Shown piece by piece: positions 51,039-62,095 of a DNA stretch of 64,000 nucleotides. Location: the NCBI RefSeq assembly GCF_902712915.1, contig NZ_CACTIA010000005.1, forward strand, positions 62,001 through 126,000, written 5' to 3'. Within the stretch, counting starts at the first letter, position 1. Every line of letters begins with the position of its first letter. The notes under the pieces were generated by a model. It had not been told where the DNA came from. It saw only the letters and a list, made by a program, of their open reading frames with translations, and did not search any database. Made by a program: the position numbers and the translations under genes. This DNA comes from Acidiphilium sp. C61 (GTDB taxonomy: Bacteria > Pseudomonadota > Alphaproteobacteria > Acetobacterales > Acetobacteraceae).

Positions 51039-54027
51039 CGAGCCTGGCTCCTTCACGGTCGTAGAATACCGGATCGGTGAGACGGACCGGGATCGCGCGG
51101 TCCGCGAGTTTCACGTGCAGCGTCTCGCCGATGCGGTCGCGCCCGCCGCGCACCAGGGCAAGGGCGATGGAGCGGCCGAGCGCCTCGCTCCAGTAGGCCG
51201 AGGTGACATGGCCGAGAATTTCGGCGGGCGGGGGCAGGTTGGGATCGGCAACGAGGTGGGATCCTTCCTCGAGCACGACATCGCCGGGCTCGGTGAACAG
51301 GCCGACGAGCTGCTTGCGCCCGCTCTGGCCCGCAAAGGCAGCACGATCGAGCGCGCGCTTGCCGACGAAGTCGGGCTTGGCCTTGCCGATCGCCCAGGCG
51401 AGGCCGACATCGTCGGGCGTCGCCGTGCCGTCGGTTTCCTGGCCGACGATGATGTAGCCCTTCTCGGCGCGCAGTACGTGCATCGTCTCGGTGCCGTAGG
51501 CAGTGATGTCGTGCCGGCGGCCGGAATCGAACACTGCCTCCCAGATGGCGCGGCCATAATCGGCGGGGACGTTGATCTCGAAGCCGAGCTCGCCGGTGAA
51601 GCTGACGCGGAACAGCCGGGCCGGGATGCCGGCGACGCGGCATTCGACCATGCTCATGTGCGGCATGGCAGCGCCGGAGATGTCCGTCCCCTCGACGAGC
51701 GGGGCGATCACGTCGCGGGCGCGGGGGCCCTGGACGGCGATGACCGCGTATTGCTCGGTGGTGGAGGTGAGCCAGACATCGAGCTCGGGGAACTCGGTCT
51801 GCAGGTAGTCCTCCATCATGGCGAGCACGCGCGGCGCGCCGCCGGTGGTGGTGGTGACGTGGAAGCGGGTGTCGGATAGGCGCCCGATCACACCGTCGTC
51901 GATCACGAACCCGTCCTCGCGCAGCAGCACGCCGTAGCGCAGGCGGCCGGGCTTCAGCTTGGTCCAGGCATTGACGTACATGCGGTTGAGGAACGTGGCG
52001 GCATCCGGCCCCACGACCTCGATCTTGCCGAGGGTCGAGGCGTCGAAGATGCCGACGCTCGCGCGCACGGCGCGGCATTCGCGGGCGACGGCGCGGTGCA
52101 TCGTCTCGTTGCCGCGGGGGAAGTAGCGGGCGCGCTTCCAGATGCCAACATCCTCGAACACCGCGCCCTGTTCCTCGGCCCAGTCATGGATCGGGGTGTG
52201 GCGCTCGGGCTCGAACAGCGCGCCGCGGGTGTAGCCGGCGAAATAGCCGAACGGGACCGGCGTATAGGGCATCCGGAAGGTGGTGGTGCCGATCTCGGGG
52301 ATCGGGCGGCCCAGCTCGGCTGACATGATGCCGAGCGCGTTCATGTTGGAGAGCTTACCCTGGTCGGTCGCCATGCCGTTGGTGGTGTAGCGCTTGACGT
52401 GCTCGACCGAGCGAAAGCCCTCGCGCAGGGCGAGCGAGATGTCCTTCGCGGTGACGTCGTTCTGGAAGTCGATGAAGGCGCGCACCGCGCCGGGGTTGCG
52501 GCCGTGCGGCGTGGCGCCGAGAAAGCCGCCGGTGGCGGCAGGGGCGTTGGCGACCTCGATCGCCACGGCGGGCGGGGCGGTAAAGCCGGCGGCGGTGGCG
52601 GCCGCCTCGCCGGCGGCGCGGCCGGAGGCGAGGGCGTCGGCCAGCGAAATGGCGCCGGCGGCAGCACCGGCGGCGCGGCAGGCCTCGGCCGGCTCACCGG
52701 GGATGAAGGCGTCGAGCGCGGGATCGAAGCGGAGCTTGCCGCGGCTCTGCGAAAAGAGATGCACACTCGGGGTGAAGCCGCCGGACATCAGCACGAGGTC
52801 GCAGGGGAGGCGCTCGCCGGCGCCGCCGTCGCGCCGCGCGATGGTGGCGGCGGTGACGCGCAGCCGCCCTTCGGTGCCGGTGAGGGTGCAGCCGGGGCGG
52901 ATCGGCAGGCCGGCGGCGCGAGCAGCCTCGACCAGTTCGCCGGACGGATCGGGGCGTAGATCGGCGATCGCGGCGATGCGGGCGCCGGCGCGATGCAGCG
53001 CGAGGGCGGCGGCATAGGCGGAATCATGCGCGGTGAAGACGACGGCGTTGCGGCCCGGCAGAACGCCGTAGCGGGTCACGTAGGTGCGGGCGGCGTCTGC
53101 CAGCATGATGCCGGGGCGGTCGTTATCGGGGAAGGCGAGGGGGCGCTCGATCGCGCCGGTGGCGATCACCACCTCGCGGGCGCGGACCTGCCAGAGCCGG
53201 CCGCGGGGCTGGGTGTCGTCGGGTTCGCCGAGATGATCGGTGAGGTCCTGGGCGAGGCCGATCATGTTGTGCGGAAAATAGCCGAAGGCGATCGTGCGCG
53301 GCAGGATGGTGACCTGTCCGGCGGCCTGCAGCCAGCTCAGGCGGGTGGCAAGGAAGCTGGCTGCGGCGTCGCCGTCGAGGGTCGCATCCGTCTCGGCGAG
53401 CAGGGCGCCGCCAAGCTCGGCCTGTTCGTCGCACAGGATCACCCGCGCGCCGGACGAGGCGGCGGCCAGGGCGGCCTCGATGCCGGCGGGGCCGCCGCCG
53501 ACCACCAGCACGTCGCAATGGGCGTAGCGCTGGGCGTAGCAGGCGGCATCCGCCGCCTCCGGCGCGCGGCCGAGGCCGGCCATGGCGCGGATGCGCGGCT
53601 CGAAGAACCGCGTCCACGCCGCTTTCGGCCACATGAAGGTCTTGTAGTAGAAGCCGGCGGGGATGAATTTCCAGAACAGGTCGGTGAGGCCGGCGAAATC
53701 GCGTTCGAGCGAGGGGGAACGGTTCTGGCTTTCAGCGACCAGCCCGTCATGCAGGACGACCTGGGTGGCGCGCAGGTTGGGGGTGTAGTGCCCCTCGTCG
53801 CGGCCGACGCCGACCAGGGCGTTCGGCTCCTCAGCGCCGGCACTCAGGATGCCGCGCGGACGGTGATACTTGAAGGAACGCCCGACCAGGTGGACGCCGT
53901 TGGCGAGCAGGGCCGAGGCCAGCGTGTCGCCCGGATGGCCGGCATAGGCGCGGCCGTCGAAACGGAAGGCGAGGGTGCGGGAGCGGTCGATCCGCCCGCC
54001 CTCGGCAAGCCGGAAGCGCTGGCTCAT
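51031..54027 (-). CDS. soxA: Sarcosine oxidase alpha subunit
   Basis: The 998-residue SoxA has an N-terminal ferredoxin-like Fer2_4 part (about 15-100, FRFDGRAYAGHPGDTLASALLANG), a Rossmann dinucleotide-binding part (LVVGGGPAGIEAALAA near 173-188), a second glycine-rich NAD region (NAVVFTAHDSAYAAALAL) and a C-terminal aminomethyltransferase domain that binds tetrahydrofolate (about 600-990). With SoxB it oxidises sarcosine to glycine, giving 5,10-methylene-THF. The start at 54025-54027 overlaps the soxD stop; an upstream extension is unsupported. Confidence 0.94.
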   Translation of the reverse strand: MSQRFRLAEGGRIDRSRTLAFRFDGRAYAGHPGDTLASALLANGVHLVGRSFKYHRPRGILSAGAEEPNALVGVGRDEGHYTPNLRATQVVLHDGLVAESQNRSPSLERDFAGLTDLFWKFIPAGFYYKTFMWPKAAWTRFFEPRIRAMAGLGRAPEAADAACYAQRYAHCDVLVVGGGPAGIEAALAAASSGARVILCDEQAELGGALLAETDATLDGDAAASFLATRLSWLQAAGQVTILPRTIAFGYFPHNMIGLAQDLTDHLGEPDDTQPRGRLWQVRAREVVIATGAIERPLAFPDNDRPGIMLADAARTYVTRYGVLPGRNAVVFTAHDSAYAAALALHRAGARIAAIADLRPDPSGELVEAARAAGLPIRPGCTLTGTEGRLRVTAATIARRDGGAGERLPCDLVLMSGGFTPSVHLFSQSRGKLRFDPALDAFIPGEPAEACRAAGAAAGAISLADALASGRAAGEAAATAAGFTAPPAVAIEVANAPAATGGFLGATPHGRNPGAVRAFIDFQNDVTAKDISLALREGFRSVEHVKRYTTNGMATDQGKLSNMNALGIMSAELGRPIPEIGTTTFRMPYTPVPFGYFAGYTRGALFEPERHTPIHDWAEEQGAVFEDVGIWKRARYFPRGNETMHRAVARECRAVRASVGIFDASTLGKIEVVGPDAATFLNRMYVNAWTKLKPGRLRYGVLLREDGFVIDDGVIGRLSDTRFHVTTTTGGAPRVLAMMEDYLQTEFPELDVWLTSTTEQYAVIAVQGPRARDVIAPLVEGTDISGAAMPHMSMVECRVAGIPARLFRVSFTGELGFEINVPADYGRAIWEAVFDSGRRHDITAYGTETMHVLRAEKGYIIVGQETDGTATPDDVGLAWAIGKAKPDFVGKRALDRAAFAGQSGRKQLVGLFTEPGDVVLEEGSHLVADPNLPPPAEILGHVTSAYWSEALGRSIALALVRGGRDRIGETLHVKLADRAIPVRLTDPVFYDREGARLDG

Positions 54028-54278
54028 CGTGCGGCTCCGCGGTCGATCATGTCGGTGTAGGTGTTGCGACGGAGGTTGAAGAAGCGGCCGCACCCATGGG
54101 CATGGCGCCAGCGTTCCTCGAAATCGCCGCGGGCGTTGCGGCGGATGTAGAGGTACTCGGTCCAGGCGGCGTCATCGACGGCGCGCGGTTCGGCGGCGCG
54201 GACGCGATGGGCCTCGCCGCCATAGGCGAATTCGATTTCCGGGCGGTCACCGCAATGCGGGCAGGGGATCAGCAGCAT
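54024..54278 (-). CDS. soxD: Sarcosine oxidase delta subunit
   Basis: The 84-residue zinc-binding subunit starts MLLIPCPHCGDRPEIEF, with Cys6, His8 and Cys9, and has a further Cys near 62 (HAHGCGRFFNL). The conserved ends RNTYTD and EYLYIRRN are present. It overlaps soxA by 4 bp and follows soxB by 11 bp. Confidence 0.93.
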   Translation of the reverse strand: MLLIPCPHCGDRPEIEFAYGGEAHRVRAAEPRAVDDAAWTEYLYIRRNARGDFEERWRHAHGCGRFFNLRRNTYTDMIDRGAAR

Positions 54279-54289
54279 GGCGGGACTCC

Positions 54290-55543
54290 TCAGTGCGCGA
54301 CCGCGGCGGCGGCGGCCTCATCGATCAGCCGCCCCTCGGCGAAACGCTCGAGGCTGAAGGGGGCGTTGATCGGGTGCGGTTCGTCGCGGGCGATGGTTTG
54401 GGCGAAGAGATCGGCGGAGCCGGGCGTGGCCTTGAACCCGCCGGTGCCCCAGCCGCAATTGACGTAGAGGCCGGGGATCGGGGTTTTCGCGATGATCGGC
54501 GAGCGGTCCGGCGTGACGTCGACGATGCCGCCCCAGTTGCGCAGCATGCGCATGCGGCGGAACATCGGGAACAGCTCGCAGATCGCCTCCAGCGTGTGCA
54601 TCGAGATGTGCAGCGCGCCGCGCTGGCTGTAGGAGATGTAGGCATCGGTGCCGGCGCCGATGACCAGCTCGCCCTTGTCGGACTGGCTGATATAGGCGTG
54701 GATCGTGTTCGACATGACGACGCAGGGAAAGCACGGCTTCACCGGCTCGGAGACCAGCGCCTGGAGCGGGAAGCTTTCGAGCGGCATGCGCAGCCCGGCC
54801 ATCGCCATCACCACCGAAGTATTGCCGGCGGCAACCACGCCGACGCGCTTCGTCGCGATCGGGCCACGCGTGGTCTGCACGCCGCTGACGCGGCCGGCGG
54901 CGTCGCGGTCGATGCCGGTGACCTCGCAATTCTGGATGATGTCGACGCCGATTGCGCTGGCGGCGCGGGCATAACCCCAGGCGACGGCGTCGTGCCGCGC
55001 CGTGCCGCCGCGCCGCTGCAGCGCGCCGCCGGTGACCGCATGGCGCATGCCGGGGGCGATGTTCAGCGGCGGGCAGAACGCCTTCGCCTGCTCCGGGGTG
55101 AGCCATTCATTGTCGACGCCGTTGAGGCGGTTGGCATGGACGTGGCGGCGGAAGACCTGTTCGTCATGCACGTTATGAGCGAGCATCAGCACGCCGCGCT
55201 GCGAGAACATGACGTTGTAGTTCAGCTCGGCCGAGAGGCCTTCCCAGAGTTTCAGCGCGTGGTCGTAGAGTGCGGCGCTTTCGTCGAACAGGTAGTTCGA
55301 GCGGATGATGGTGGTGTTGCGGCCGGTGTTGCCGCCGCCGATCCAGCCCTTTTCCAGCACGGCGATGTTGCGCATGCCGTGCTTGCGGGCGAGGTAATAC
55401 GCGGTGCCGAGGCCATGGCCGCCGCCGCCGATGATGACCGCGTCATACGCGGGTTTCGGGGCGGCATCGCGCCACTGGGCCTGCCAGCCGGCCTGGCCAT
55501 CGAGCGCGCGCCTGATCAGGGCAAGGGCGGAAAAACGCTGCAT
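54290..55543 (-). CDS. soxB: Sarcosine oxidase beta subunit
   Basis: The 417-residue DAO-type flavoprotein has the FAD motif [21 protein letters not shown] near 35-55, [10 protein letters not shown] and the C-terminal [18 protein letters not shown]. SoxB carries the FAD where sarcosine is oxidised. It opens the sox part of the operon, 123 bp downstream of betA. That gap may hold an extra promoter, but I saw no clear one. Confidence 0.94.
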   Translation of the reverse strand: MQRFSALALIRRALDGQAGWQAQWRDAAPKPAYDAVIIGGGGHGLGTAYYLARKHGMRNIAVLEKGWIGGGNTGRNTTIIRSNYLFDESAALYDHALKLWEGLSAELNYNVMFSQRGVLMLAHNVHDEQVFRRHVHANRLNGVDNEWLTPEQAKAFCPPLNIAPGMRHAVTGGALQRRGGTARHDAVAWGYARAASAIGVDIIQNCEVTGIDRDAAGRVSGVQTTRGPIATKRVGVVAAGNTSVVMAMAGLRMPLESFPLQALVSEPVKPCFPCVVMSNTIHAYISQSDKGELVIGAGTDAYISYSQRGALHISMHTLEAICELFPMFRRMRMLRNWGGIVDVTPDRSPIIAKTPIPGLYVNCGWGTGGFKATPGSADLFAQTIARDEPHPINAPFSLERFAEGRLIDEAAAAAVAH

Positions 55544-55666
55544 TCGGAACTCCTGTCATCGCGACAATGCCATGATGGAGACAGCTTCACATCGCGCGAT
55601 ACGAAGCGGGAGTTGTATCGACGCGACATGTGGCTGATCATTTCCGCCGTGCTGCCCGGCGCGGCA

Positions 55667-57325
55667 TCAGCGCTGGGCGGATTGCCAGTGTTCGGCGCGA
55701 TGGAACGGCGCATTGCTCGGCGGCAGCGGATCGCGGCCGCGAACGTGGTCGGCGGCTTTCTCGCCGATCATGATGGTGGGCGCGTTTAGATTGCCGTTGG
55801 TGATGCGCGGCATGATCGAGGAATCCGCAACGCGCAGGCGCTCGACACCGATCACGCGGGTTTCGGGATCGACCACGGCGAGCGGATCGGCGGCATCGCC
55901 CATGCGGCAGGTGCCGCTGGGGTGGTAGGCGCTTTCGACGGCGCCGCGGATGAAGGCGTCGATCTCGGCATCGGTGGTGACATCGGCGCCGGGGGCGATT
56001 TCGGCGCCGCGAAACGGGGCGAAGGCCTCCTGCGCGAAAATTTCGCGGGTAAGGCGCACGCAGGCGCGCATGTCCGCCCAGTCCTGCTTATCGCTCATGT
56101 AGTTGAAGAAGATCCGCGGCTTGGTCGCGGGATTGCGGTCGCGCAGGCGGACCCAGCCGCGGCTGTTCGAGCGCATCGGGCCGACATGGGCCTGGAAGCC
56201 GTGCTGGGTGGCATGGGCGCGGCCATCGTAGCGGATGGCGACGGGGAGGAAGTGATACTGGATGTCGGGGTATTCGACGCCGGCGCGCGAGCGGATGAAG
56301 CCGCAGCTTTCGAAATGGTTGGTGGCGCCGAGACCGTCGTGGAACAGCAGCCAGCGCAGGCCGATCATCGCCTTGGCGAGAGGGTTCATCGACGAATACA
56401 GCGTGATCGGCTGGGTGCAGGCGACCTGGAAATAGAATTCCAGGTGGTCCTGCAGGTTTTCGCCCACACCGGGACGATCGGCCACGACGTCGATGCCCAA
56501 CGCGGCGAGCTCGGCGGCAGGGCCGATGCCGGAACGCTTGAGCAGTTGCGGAGAGTTGATGGCGCCGGCGGCGAGGATCACCTCGCGGCGGGCACGGGCG
56601 ACGATGTCCTGCCCGAAGCGGCGATAGGCGATGCCGGTGGCAGCCTTGCCGGCGAAGACGATGTGCGAGACCAGGCTGCGCGCGTGGAGGGTGAGGTTGG
56701 GGCGGTTGCGGATCGGCCGCAGATAGGCGTTCGCGGTGCTCCAGCGGCGGCCGCGATGGACGGTCATGTCCATCCGGCCGAAGCCTTCCTGCTGGTAGCC
56801 GTTGACATCGTCGGTCACGGGGTAGCCGGCCTGGCGCCCGGCCTCGATGAAGGCGCGGTAGAGCGGATTGGCGAGGCGGCCGTAGCGGGTGTGCAGCGGG
56901 CCGGAATCGCCGCGATAGGCGTCGCCGCCCTCGGCACGGGTTTCGGCGCGGCGGAAATAGGGCAGCACGTCGCGCCAGCCCCAGCCGCGCGCGCCCATCG
57001 CCTCCCAATGTTCGAAATCCATCGCGTTGCCGCGGATATAGACGAGGCCGTTGATCGAGGAGGAGCCGCCGAGCACCTTGCCGCGCGGCGTGTGCATCCG
57101 CCGCCCGCCGAGATGCGGCTCGGGCTCGCTGTGATAGCCCCAGTCGTATTTCCTGGTGTTCATCGGGATCGACAGCGCGCTCGGCATCTGGATGAAGGGC
57201 GAGCGGTCGGAGCCGCCGAATTCGAGCAGCAGCACGGTGGTGCTGCCATCCTCGGTGAGGCGGTTGGCCATCGCGCAGCCGGCGGAGCCGGCACCGACGA
57301 TGATGTAGTCGTATTCGCTGGGCAT
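55667..57325 (-). CDS. betA: Choline dehydrogenase (GMC family)
   Basis: The 552-residue GMC flavoenzyme has the N-terminal FAD motif [41 protein letters not shown] near 85-107, [18 protein letters not shown] and HPSGTCRMG with the active His region. It converts choline to betaine aldehyde (and can continue to betaine). It lies 13 bp after betB, and no BetI-type repressor gene is nearby. Another alcohol substrate of the GMC family is possible but the neighbours make choline likely. Confidence 0.88.
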   Translation of the reverse strand: MPSEYDYIIVGAGSAGCAMANRLTEDGSTTVLLLEFGGSDRSPFIQMPSALSIPMNTRKYDWGYHSEPEPHLGGRRMHTPRGKVLGGSSSINGLVYIRGNAMDFEHWEAMGARGWGWRDVLPYFRRAETRAEGGDAYRGDSGPLHTRYGRLANPLYRAFIEAGRQAGYPVTDDVNGYQQEGFGRMDMTVHRGRRWSTANAYLRPIRNRPNLTLHARSLVSHIVFAGKAATGIAYRRFGQDIVARARREVILAAGAINSPQLLKRSGIGPAAELAALGIDVVADRPGVGENLQDHLEFYFQVACTQPITLYSSMNPLAKAMIGLRWLLFHDGLGATNHFESCGFIRSRAGVEYPDIQYHFLPVAIRYDGRAHATQHGFQAHVGPMRSNSRGWVRLRDRNPATKPRIFFNYMSDKQDWADMRACVRLTREIFAQEAFAPFRGAEIAPGADVTTDAEIDAFIRGAVESAYHPSGTCRMGDAADPLAVVDPETRVIGVERLRVADSSIMPRITNGNLNAPTIMIGEKAADHVRGRDPLPPSNAPFHRAEHWQSAQR

Positions 57326-57338
57326 GATTAACGTCTCG

Positions 57339-58802
57339 TCAGTAAGGAGAGTCCACCGGTGCCAGGGCGACGTAGACGCTCTTGATTTCGGTATAGGCGT
57401 CGATCGCGGCGCGGCTGTTCTCGCGGCCGTAGCCGGACTGCTTCATGCCGCCGAAGGGAAGCTCGATCGGCGTGATGTTGTAATGATTGATCCAGCAGGT
57501 GCCGGCCTCGAGGCGGGCGACGAGTGTGTGGGCGCGGGCGAGGTCGCGGGTGAAGACGGCGGCGGCGAGGCCGTAGGGGGTGGCGTTGGCGCGGGCGATC
57601 GCCTCGTCCTCGTCGTCGAAGGCGAAGACCGACATGACCGGGCCGAAGATTTCCTCGCGCGCGATCGTCATGTCATCGGCGCAGCCGGCGAAGATGGTGG
57701 GTTCGATGAAGGTGTTGCCGGCGGGCACGCCCTCGGTGCGGCGCCTTCCACCGCAGATAAGGCGCGCGCCCTCTCGCTGGCCGGCCTCGATGAAGCCCAT
57801 GACCCGGTCGGCGTGTTCGGGCGAGATCAGCGCGCCGATCTCGGTGGCGGGATCGAGCGGATCGCCGATGACGAGGCGCTGCGCGCGAGCGGCGAGGGTT
57901 TCGACGAAACGGTCCTGCACCGAGCGGTGGACGAACACGCGGGTGCCGTTCGAGCAGATTTCGCCGGAGGAGTAGAAATTCGCCAGCATGGCGGCGGCCA
58001 CCGCGCTGTCGAGATCGGCATCGGCGCAGACGATGAGCGGGGATTTGCCGCCGAGTTCGAGCGTGACGCGCTTGAGGCTGGCGGCAGCCTCGGCGGCGAC
58101 GGCCTTGCCGGTGGGGACCGATCCGGTGAGGGAAATTTTCGCGACGCCGGGATGGCGGACGAGGGCGAGGCCGGTTTCACCAAAACCGTTGATGACGTTG
58201 AACAGCCCATCCGGCACGCCAGCCTCGCGGTAGATGGCGGCGAGTTCGAGGGCGGTCAGCGGGGTTTGCGGCGCGGGCTTGAAGATGACCGCATTGCCGC
58301 ATGCGAGGGCAGGGGCGGATTTCCAGCAGGCGATCTGCAGCGGGTAGTTCCAGGCGCCGATGGCGGCAACGACGCCGAGCGGCTCACGCCGGGTGTAGCC
58401 GAAAGCGCTGGGCCCGAGATCGACCGCCTCGCCGGTGATGGAAGCGGCGATACCGCCGAAATATTCGAGGCACTCGGCGCCGGAGATGACATCGACAACG
58501 CTGGTTTCAGCGATCGGGCGGCCAGTGTCGAGCGTTTCGGTGCGGGCGAGTTCATCGTTGCGTTCTCGCAACAGGGACGCGGCGCGGAGCAGGATGCGCC
58601 CGCGCGCCGCGGCGGGGGTCGCAGCCCAGGCGCGCTGGGCCTCGCGCGCCGCGGCGACGGCGGCGGCGACGGTTTCGGCGTCGGCGATCTCGATCTGGGC
58701 CAGCACGCCGCCGGTAGCGGGGTTGCGGGTTTCGAAACGCGCGAGGCCGGCGCGCGACCAGGGGCCGCCGGCGATGAAATTGCGGCGGGGTTCGCCTGTC
58801 AT
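57339..58802 (-). CDS. betB: Betaine aldehyde dehydrogenase
   Basis: The 487-residue NAD(P)-dependent aldehyde dehydrogenase has the catalytic Cys283 ([12 protein letters not shown]), general base Glu249 ([10 protein letters not shown]), [21 protein letters not shown] and [10 protein letters not shown]. The Trp-Asn-Tyr-Pro-Leu segment fits BetB. It makes glycine betaine from betaine aldehyde. It lies between the transporter ATPase gene (14 bp) and betA (13 bp). Confidence 0.9.
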   Translation of the reverse strand: MTGEPRRNFIAGGPWSRAGLARFETRNPATGGVLAQIEIADAETVAAAVAAAREAQRAWAATPAAARGRILLRAASLLRERNDELARTETLDTGRPIAETSVVDVISGAECLEYFGGIAASITGEAVDLGPSAFGYTRREPLGVVAAIGAWNYPLQIACWKSAPALACGNAVIFKPAPQTPLTALELAAIYREAGVPDGLFNVINGFGETGLALVRHPGVAKISLTGSVPTGKAVAAEAAASLKRVTLELGGKSPLIVCADADLDSAVAAAMLANFYSSGEICSNGTRVFVHRSVQDRFVETLAARAQRLVIGDPLDPATEIGALISPEHADRVMGFIEAGQREGARLICGGRRRTEGVPAGNTFIEPTIFAGCADDMTIAREEIFGPVMSVFAFDDEDEAIARANATPYGLAAAVFTRDLARAHTLVARLEAGTCWINHYNITPIELPFGGMKQSGYGRENSRAAIDAYTEIKSVYVALAPVDSPY

Positions 58803-58816
58803 GGCAGCGCTCCGGT

Positions 58817-60070
58817 TCAGCTGGTGGCGAGGGCGGGGGTCGGGCTCGCGTCATTCATCGTGGCGCGGCCCGCATGGGTGAGGGCGTCGAGCACCTCGTT
58901 GGCGCCGCACCAGCCGACGATGCGCCCGTCTTCGGCAACCAGCACGGGATGACCGCTGCGCTGGCGCTGCTCGACGACATCCTTCAGCAGATGGGTGGTC
59001 TCGACGATGCCGATGGCACCTTCCGGTGTCGCGGTTTCCCCATCGATCGGGTGGACGGCGATTGCCGCGCCGTTGCACGAGAGACCGTCCAGCGTGCCAT
59101 CGGGGCGGAGCGACAGGCGGTAGTGCGAAGGGCCATCGGCGAAGGTGAATTGCGCCCCGTGGGCATCGGCCGCGGCATCGAGCGGCCGCATCAGCGAGGC
59201 GGCGCGGATGGCGGTGAGGGGGTTCATGTGGCGGACGAATTCCGCGACGTATTCGGTGGCCGGACGCAGCACGATGTCTTCCGGCGCGCCAACCTGGATC
59301 ACCTGGCCGTCCTTCATGATCGCGATACGGTTGCCGAGCTTCAGCGCTTCGTCGAGATCGTGGGTGACGAAGATGATGGTCTTGTGGAGGCGCTGCTGCA
59401 GCGAGAGCAGTTCGTCCTGCAGCTTGTTGCGGATCAGCGGATCGAGGGCGGAGAAGGGTTCGTCCATCAGCAGGATGTCGGGATCGGTGACGAGGGCGCG
59501 GGCGAGGCCGACGCGCTGCTGCATGCCGCCCGAAAGCTCGTGCGCGTGCTTCTCCGCCCAGGGCAGCAGGCCGACGAGATCGAGCCAGCGGTCGACCGCC
59601 GCGCGGGCTTCGGTCTCGCCGGTGCGGCGCAGTTCGAGGCCGAGTTCGACATTGCGGCGCACGGTGCGCCAGGGCAGCAGGGCGAATTGCTGGAACACCA
59701 TCGAGACGGCGCGGTTGCGCAGGGCGCGCAGTGTGGCGGGCGGCGGATTGGTGATGTCCACCATCTCGTTATTGTGCGAAATGAGGATGCGGCCGCGCGA
59801 GATCTTGTTCAGGCCGTTGACGGCCCGCAGCACGGTGGTTTTGCCCGAGCCGGACAAACCCATGATGACGAAGATCTCACCCTTCGCGATCTCGAGATTC
59901 ACATCGGCGGCGCCGACGACGACGCCGGTCGCCTCGATGATGTCGGCGCGGGTCTGGCCCGCGTCGAGCATCGCGGCAGCGCGTGCCAAGGGCGCGCGGG
60001 CGGCGCGCCTTGCGGCTGGGGGAAACAGGATATCGACATGCTCGAAGCGGGCGGCGAATTCGGGGTTCAT
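58817..60070 (-). CDS. Choline/betaine ABC transporter ATP-binding protein (ChoV/ProV type)
   Basis: The 417-residue ATPase has Walker [10 protein letters not shown] at 71-79, the signature LSGGMQQR at 179-186 and Walker [13 protein letters not shown] at 199-210. A C-terminal region follows with one recognisable CBS-like segment ([20 protein letters not shown]). The size and long N-terminus fit the quaternary-amine uptake (QAT) class. It overlaps the permease gene by 4 bp and lies upstream of betB. Confidence 0.9.
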   Translation of the reverse strand: MNPEFAARFEHVDILFPPAARRAARAPLARAAAMLDAGQTRADIIEATGVVVGAADVNLEIAKGEIFVIMGLSGSGKTTVLRAVNGLNKISRGRILISHNNEMVDITNPPPATLRALRNRAVSMVFQQFALLPWRTVRRNVELGLELRRTGETEARAAVDRWLDLVGLLPWAEKHAHELSGGMQQRVGLARALVTDPDILLMDEPFSALDPLIRNKLQDELLSLQQRLHKTIIFVTHDLDEALKLGNRIAIMKDGQVIQVGAPEDIVLRPATEYVAEFVRHMNPLTAIRAASLMRPLDAAADAHGAQFTFADGPSHYRLSLRPDGTLDGLSCNGAAIAVHPIDGETATPEGAIGIVETTHLLKDVVEQRQRSGHPVLVAEDGRIVGWCGANEVLDALTHAGRATMNDASPTPALATS

Positions 60071-60927
60071 GCGTTTTCGCGCTCCGGCCTGAACACGCGG
60101 TCGAGAATGACCGCGAGGATGACAATGGCGAGGCCCGAGGTGAAGCCGCGGCCGATCTGCACGGTTTCCATCGCCTCGACCACGGGCTCGCCGAGCCCGC
60201 CGGCGCCGACCAGCGCGGCAATGACGACCATGGACAGGCTAAGCATGATGACCTGCGTGAGGCCGGCGAGAATGGTTGGCAGAGCTGCCGGGATCTCGAC
60301 CTTCCAGAGCAGTTCCCACGGCGAGGCACCGAAGGCCTGGCCGGCCTCGATCAGCGGGCGCGGCACATTCGAAATGCCGACATAGGTCAGGCGAACCGGC
60401 GTTGGCGCGACGAACACGATGGTCGAGATGAGGCCCGGAACGCTGCCGAGGCCGAAGAGCACCAGCGTCGGGATCAGGTACACGAAGGTGGGCAGTGTCT
60501 GCATCAGGTCGAGCACGGGTCGCAGAATGCGGTAGAGTGTCGGGTGATGCGCGGCGGCGACGCCGAGCGGCATGCCGATCAGCATGCAGGCGAGGGTGGC
60601 GTAGGCGACGAGGGAGATCGTCTCCAGCGTGCGCTCCCAATATCCCTGGTTGAGCACGAAGGCGAGGGCGAGCAGGACGAACAGCGCGAGCTTCCAGGAT
60701 TTCTTGAAATACCAGGTCAGACCGGCAAAGATGACGATCAGGACGATTGCAGGGACGGCGTCGAGCGCGGCCGTAGTCGTATCGAGCAGGAAGCCGAGCA
60801 CGCTCGACAGAACATTGAACAGCCCCTGGAAATTATCCTTCAGTGCGTTGACGAGCGCCGTCGCCCACGTCCCGAGCGGAATGGCGTGGTGGACGATCCA
60901 GTGCTGCACGCTATCGATCGCGTTCAT
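60067..60927 (-). CDS. Choline/betaine ABC transporter permease (ChoW/ProW type)
   Basis: The 286-residue integral membrane protein has about six hydrophobic helices and the inner-membrane-component segment GQAFGASPWELLWKVEIPAALPTILAGL near 204-231 (EAA-type loop contacting the ATPase). PTFVYLIPTLVLFGLGSVPGL fits ProW permeases. It lies 61 bp downstream of the binding-protein gene and overlaps the ATPase gene. Confidence 0.9.
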   Translation of the reverse strand: MNAIDSVQHWIVHHAIPLGTWATALVNALKDNFQGLFNVLSSVLGFLLDTTTAALDAVPAIVLIVIFAGLTWYFKKSWKLALFVLLALAFVLNQGYWERTLETISLVAYATLACMLIGMPLGVAAAHHPTLYRILRPVLDLMQTLPTFVYLIPTLVLFGLGSVPGLISTIVFVAPTPVRLTYVGISNVPRPLIEAGQAFGASPWELLWKVEIPAALPTILAGLTQVIMLSLSMVVIAALVGAGGLGEPVVEAMETVQIGRGFTSGLAIVILAVILDRVFRPERENA

Positions 60928-60988
60928 CGGTCAGCCTCCGCGAGCCGGCGCGCACCGGACGGGCGCGCCGGAGAAACAACGGGCCTGA

Positions 60989-61927
60989 TCAGTTCAGGCC
61001 GGCGAGGACGGCCGCGGCGCCGGGCTTGCCGGAGACCGTGGTGACGCCATCGAGGGTTTTCTTCACCCAGTCCGGATGGGCCTTGAGCCATGCGGCGCCA
61101 ACCGCAGAAGCCTGCTGATGCTTGACCTGGACGTCATACATCATCTTGTTCTCGTCGTTGACCGTCAGATAGAAATTATGCAGCAGACGGCCAACATTCG
61201 GGCAATCCTTGGCGTAGTCGTGCCTTGTATTGATGTAGAGCGTCGCCTCGCCCTGACGCGGGCCGAAATAGTTCTTGCCGCCGGTGAGATAGTTGATGTG
61301 GAACTCGACATTCATCGGATGCGGTTCCCAGCCGAGGAAGACGATCGCCTGCTGCTTCGGATATTTGCGCGCGACTTCGGCGAGCATGCCCGCTTCGCTG
61401 GACTGTACGAGGTGGAACTTGCCGAGATCGAATGTATTCGACTTGATCATCGACAGGACATGTTCGTTGCCGTCATTGCCCGGCTCGATGCCATAGATCT
61501 TGTAATGCAGTTGCTTGGCAAATTTATGGATGTCCGCGAAGGTCTTCAGCCCTTTCTCGTACAGGTAATGCGGCACCACGAGCGTATATTTGGCATGCTT
61601 GAGATCAGGGCCGATGACGTCGATCTCGTGTTTCGCCTCGTAGGGCTTTGTGGTGCCGTCCTGCGACGGTGTCCAGTTGTCGAGGAAGACGTCGATCTTG
61701 TTGTTGCTGAGACCGGCATACATCACTTCAAGAGAATAGAGCTTGATGTCGGTCTTGTAGCCGAGCGAGGTCGCGACCTTTGAAAACACGGCGTTCTGCA
61801 CCGCGTTGTCGGTCCAGCCGATATTGGCCATCCGGATCGTCCGGCATGACGCGGGAACGGCTGCATGCGCGATGCCCATACCCATCACGAAAGTAGCCAG
61901 CGTTGTGCCTAGAATGGATTTTCTCAT
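60989..61927 (-). CDS. Choline/betaine ABC transporter substrate-binding protein (ChoX type)
   Basis: The 312-residue periplasmic protein has a signal peptide (MRKSILGTTLATFVMGMGIAHA) and aromatic segments that form the quaternary-ammonium cage in this OpuAC family: NIGWTDNAVQ, FLDNWTPSQDG, VPHYLYEKG and FLGWEPHPMN. The start at 61925-61927 follows AAAGGAAC. It opens the transporter-betBA-sox operon, so the operon begins with uptake. Choline rather than betaine is inferred from the adjacent bet genes. Confidence 0.88.
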   Translation of the reverse strand: MRKSILGTTLATFVMGMGIAHAAVPASCRTIRMANIGWTDNAVQNAVFSKVATSLGYKTDIKLYSLEVMYAGLSNNKIDVFLDNWTPSQDGTTKPYEAKHEIDVIGPDLKHAKYTLVVPHYLYEKGLKTFADIHKFAKQLHYKIYGIEPGNDGNEHVLSMIKSNTFDLGKFHLVQSSEAGMLAEVARKYPKQQAIVFLGWEPHPMNVEFHINYLTGGKNYFGPRQGEATLYINTRHDYAKDCPNVGRLLHNFYLTVNDENKMMYDVQVKHQQASAVGAAWLKAHPDWVKKTLDGVTTVSGKPGAAAVLAGLN

Positions 61928-62095
61928 TGTTGGTTCCTTTGCTCCGTTATGAATGACCGGTTCGCTCATGCGACCCGCATTGTCCTGCCCTGTCCTTGGA
62001 GTTCGTTTTTTCAATCACATAGCGGATGATTGCTGACGGGCTGTATTGCATGGAATCGACGCAGGGCTTGCATCGTTCCGTTTGGGCGGCCCTCG

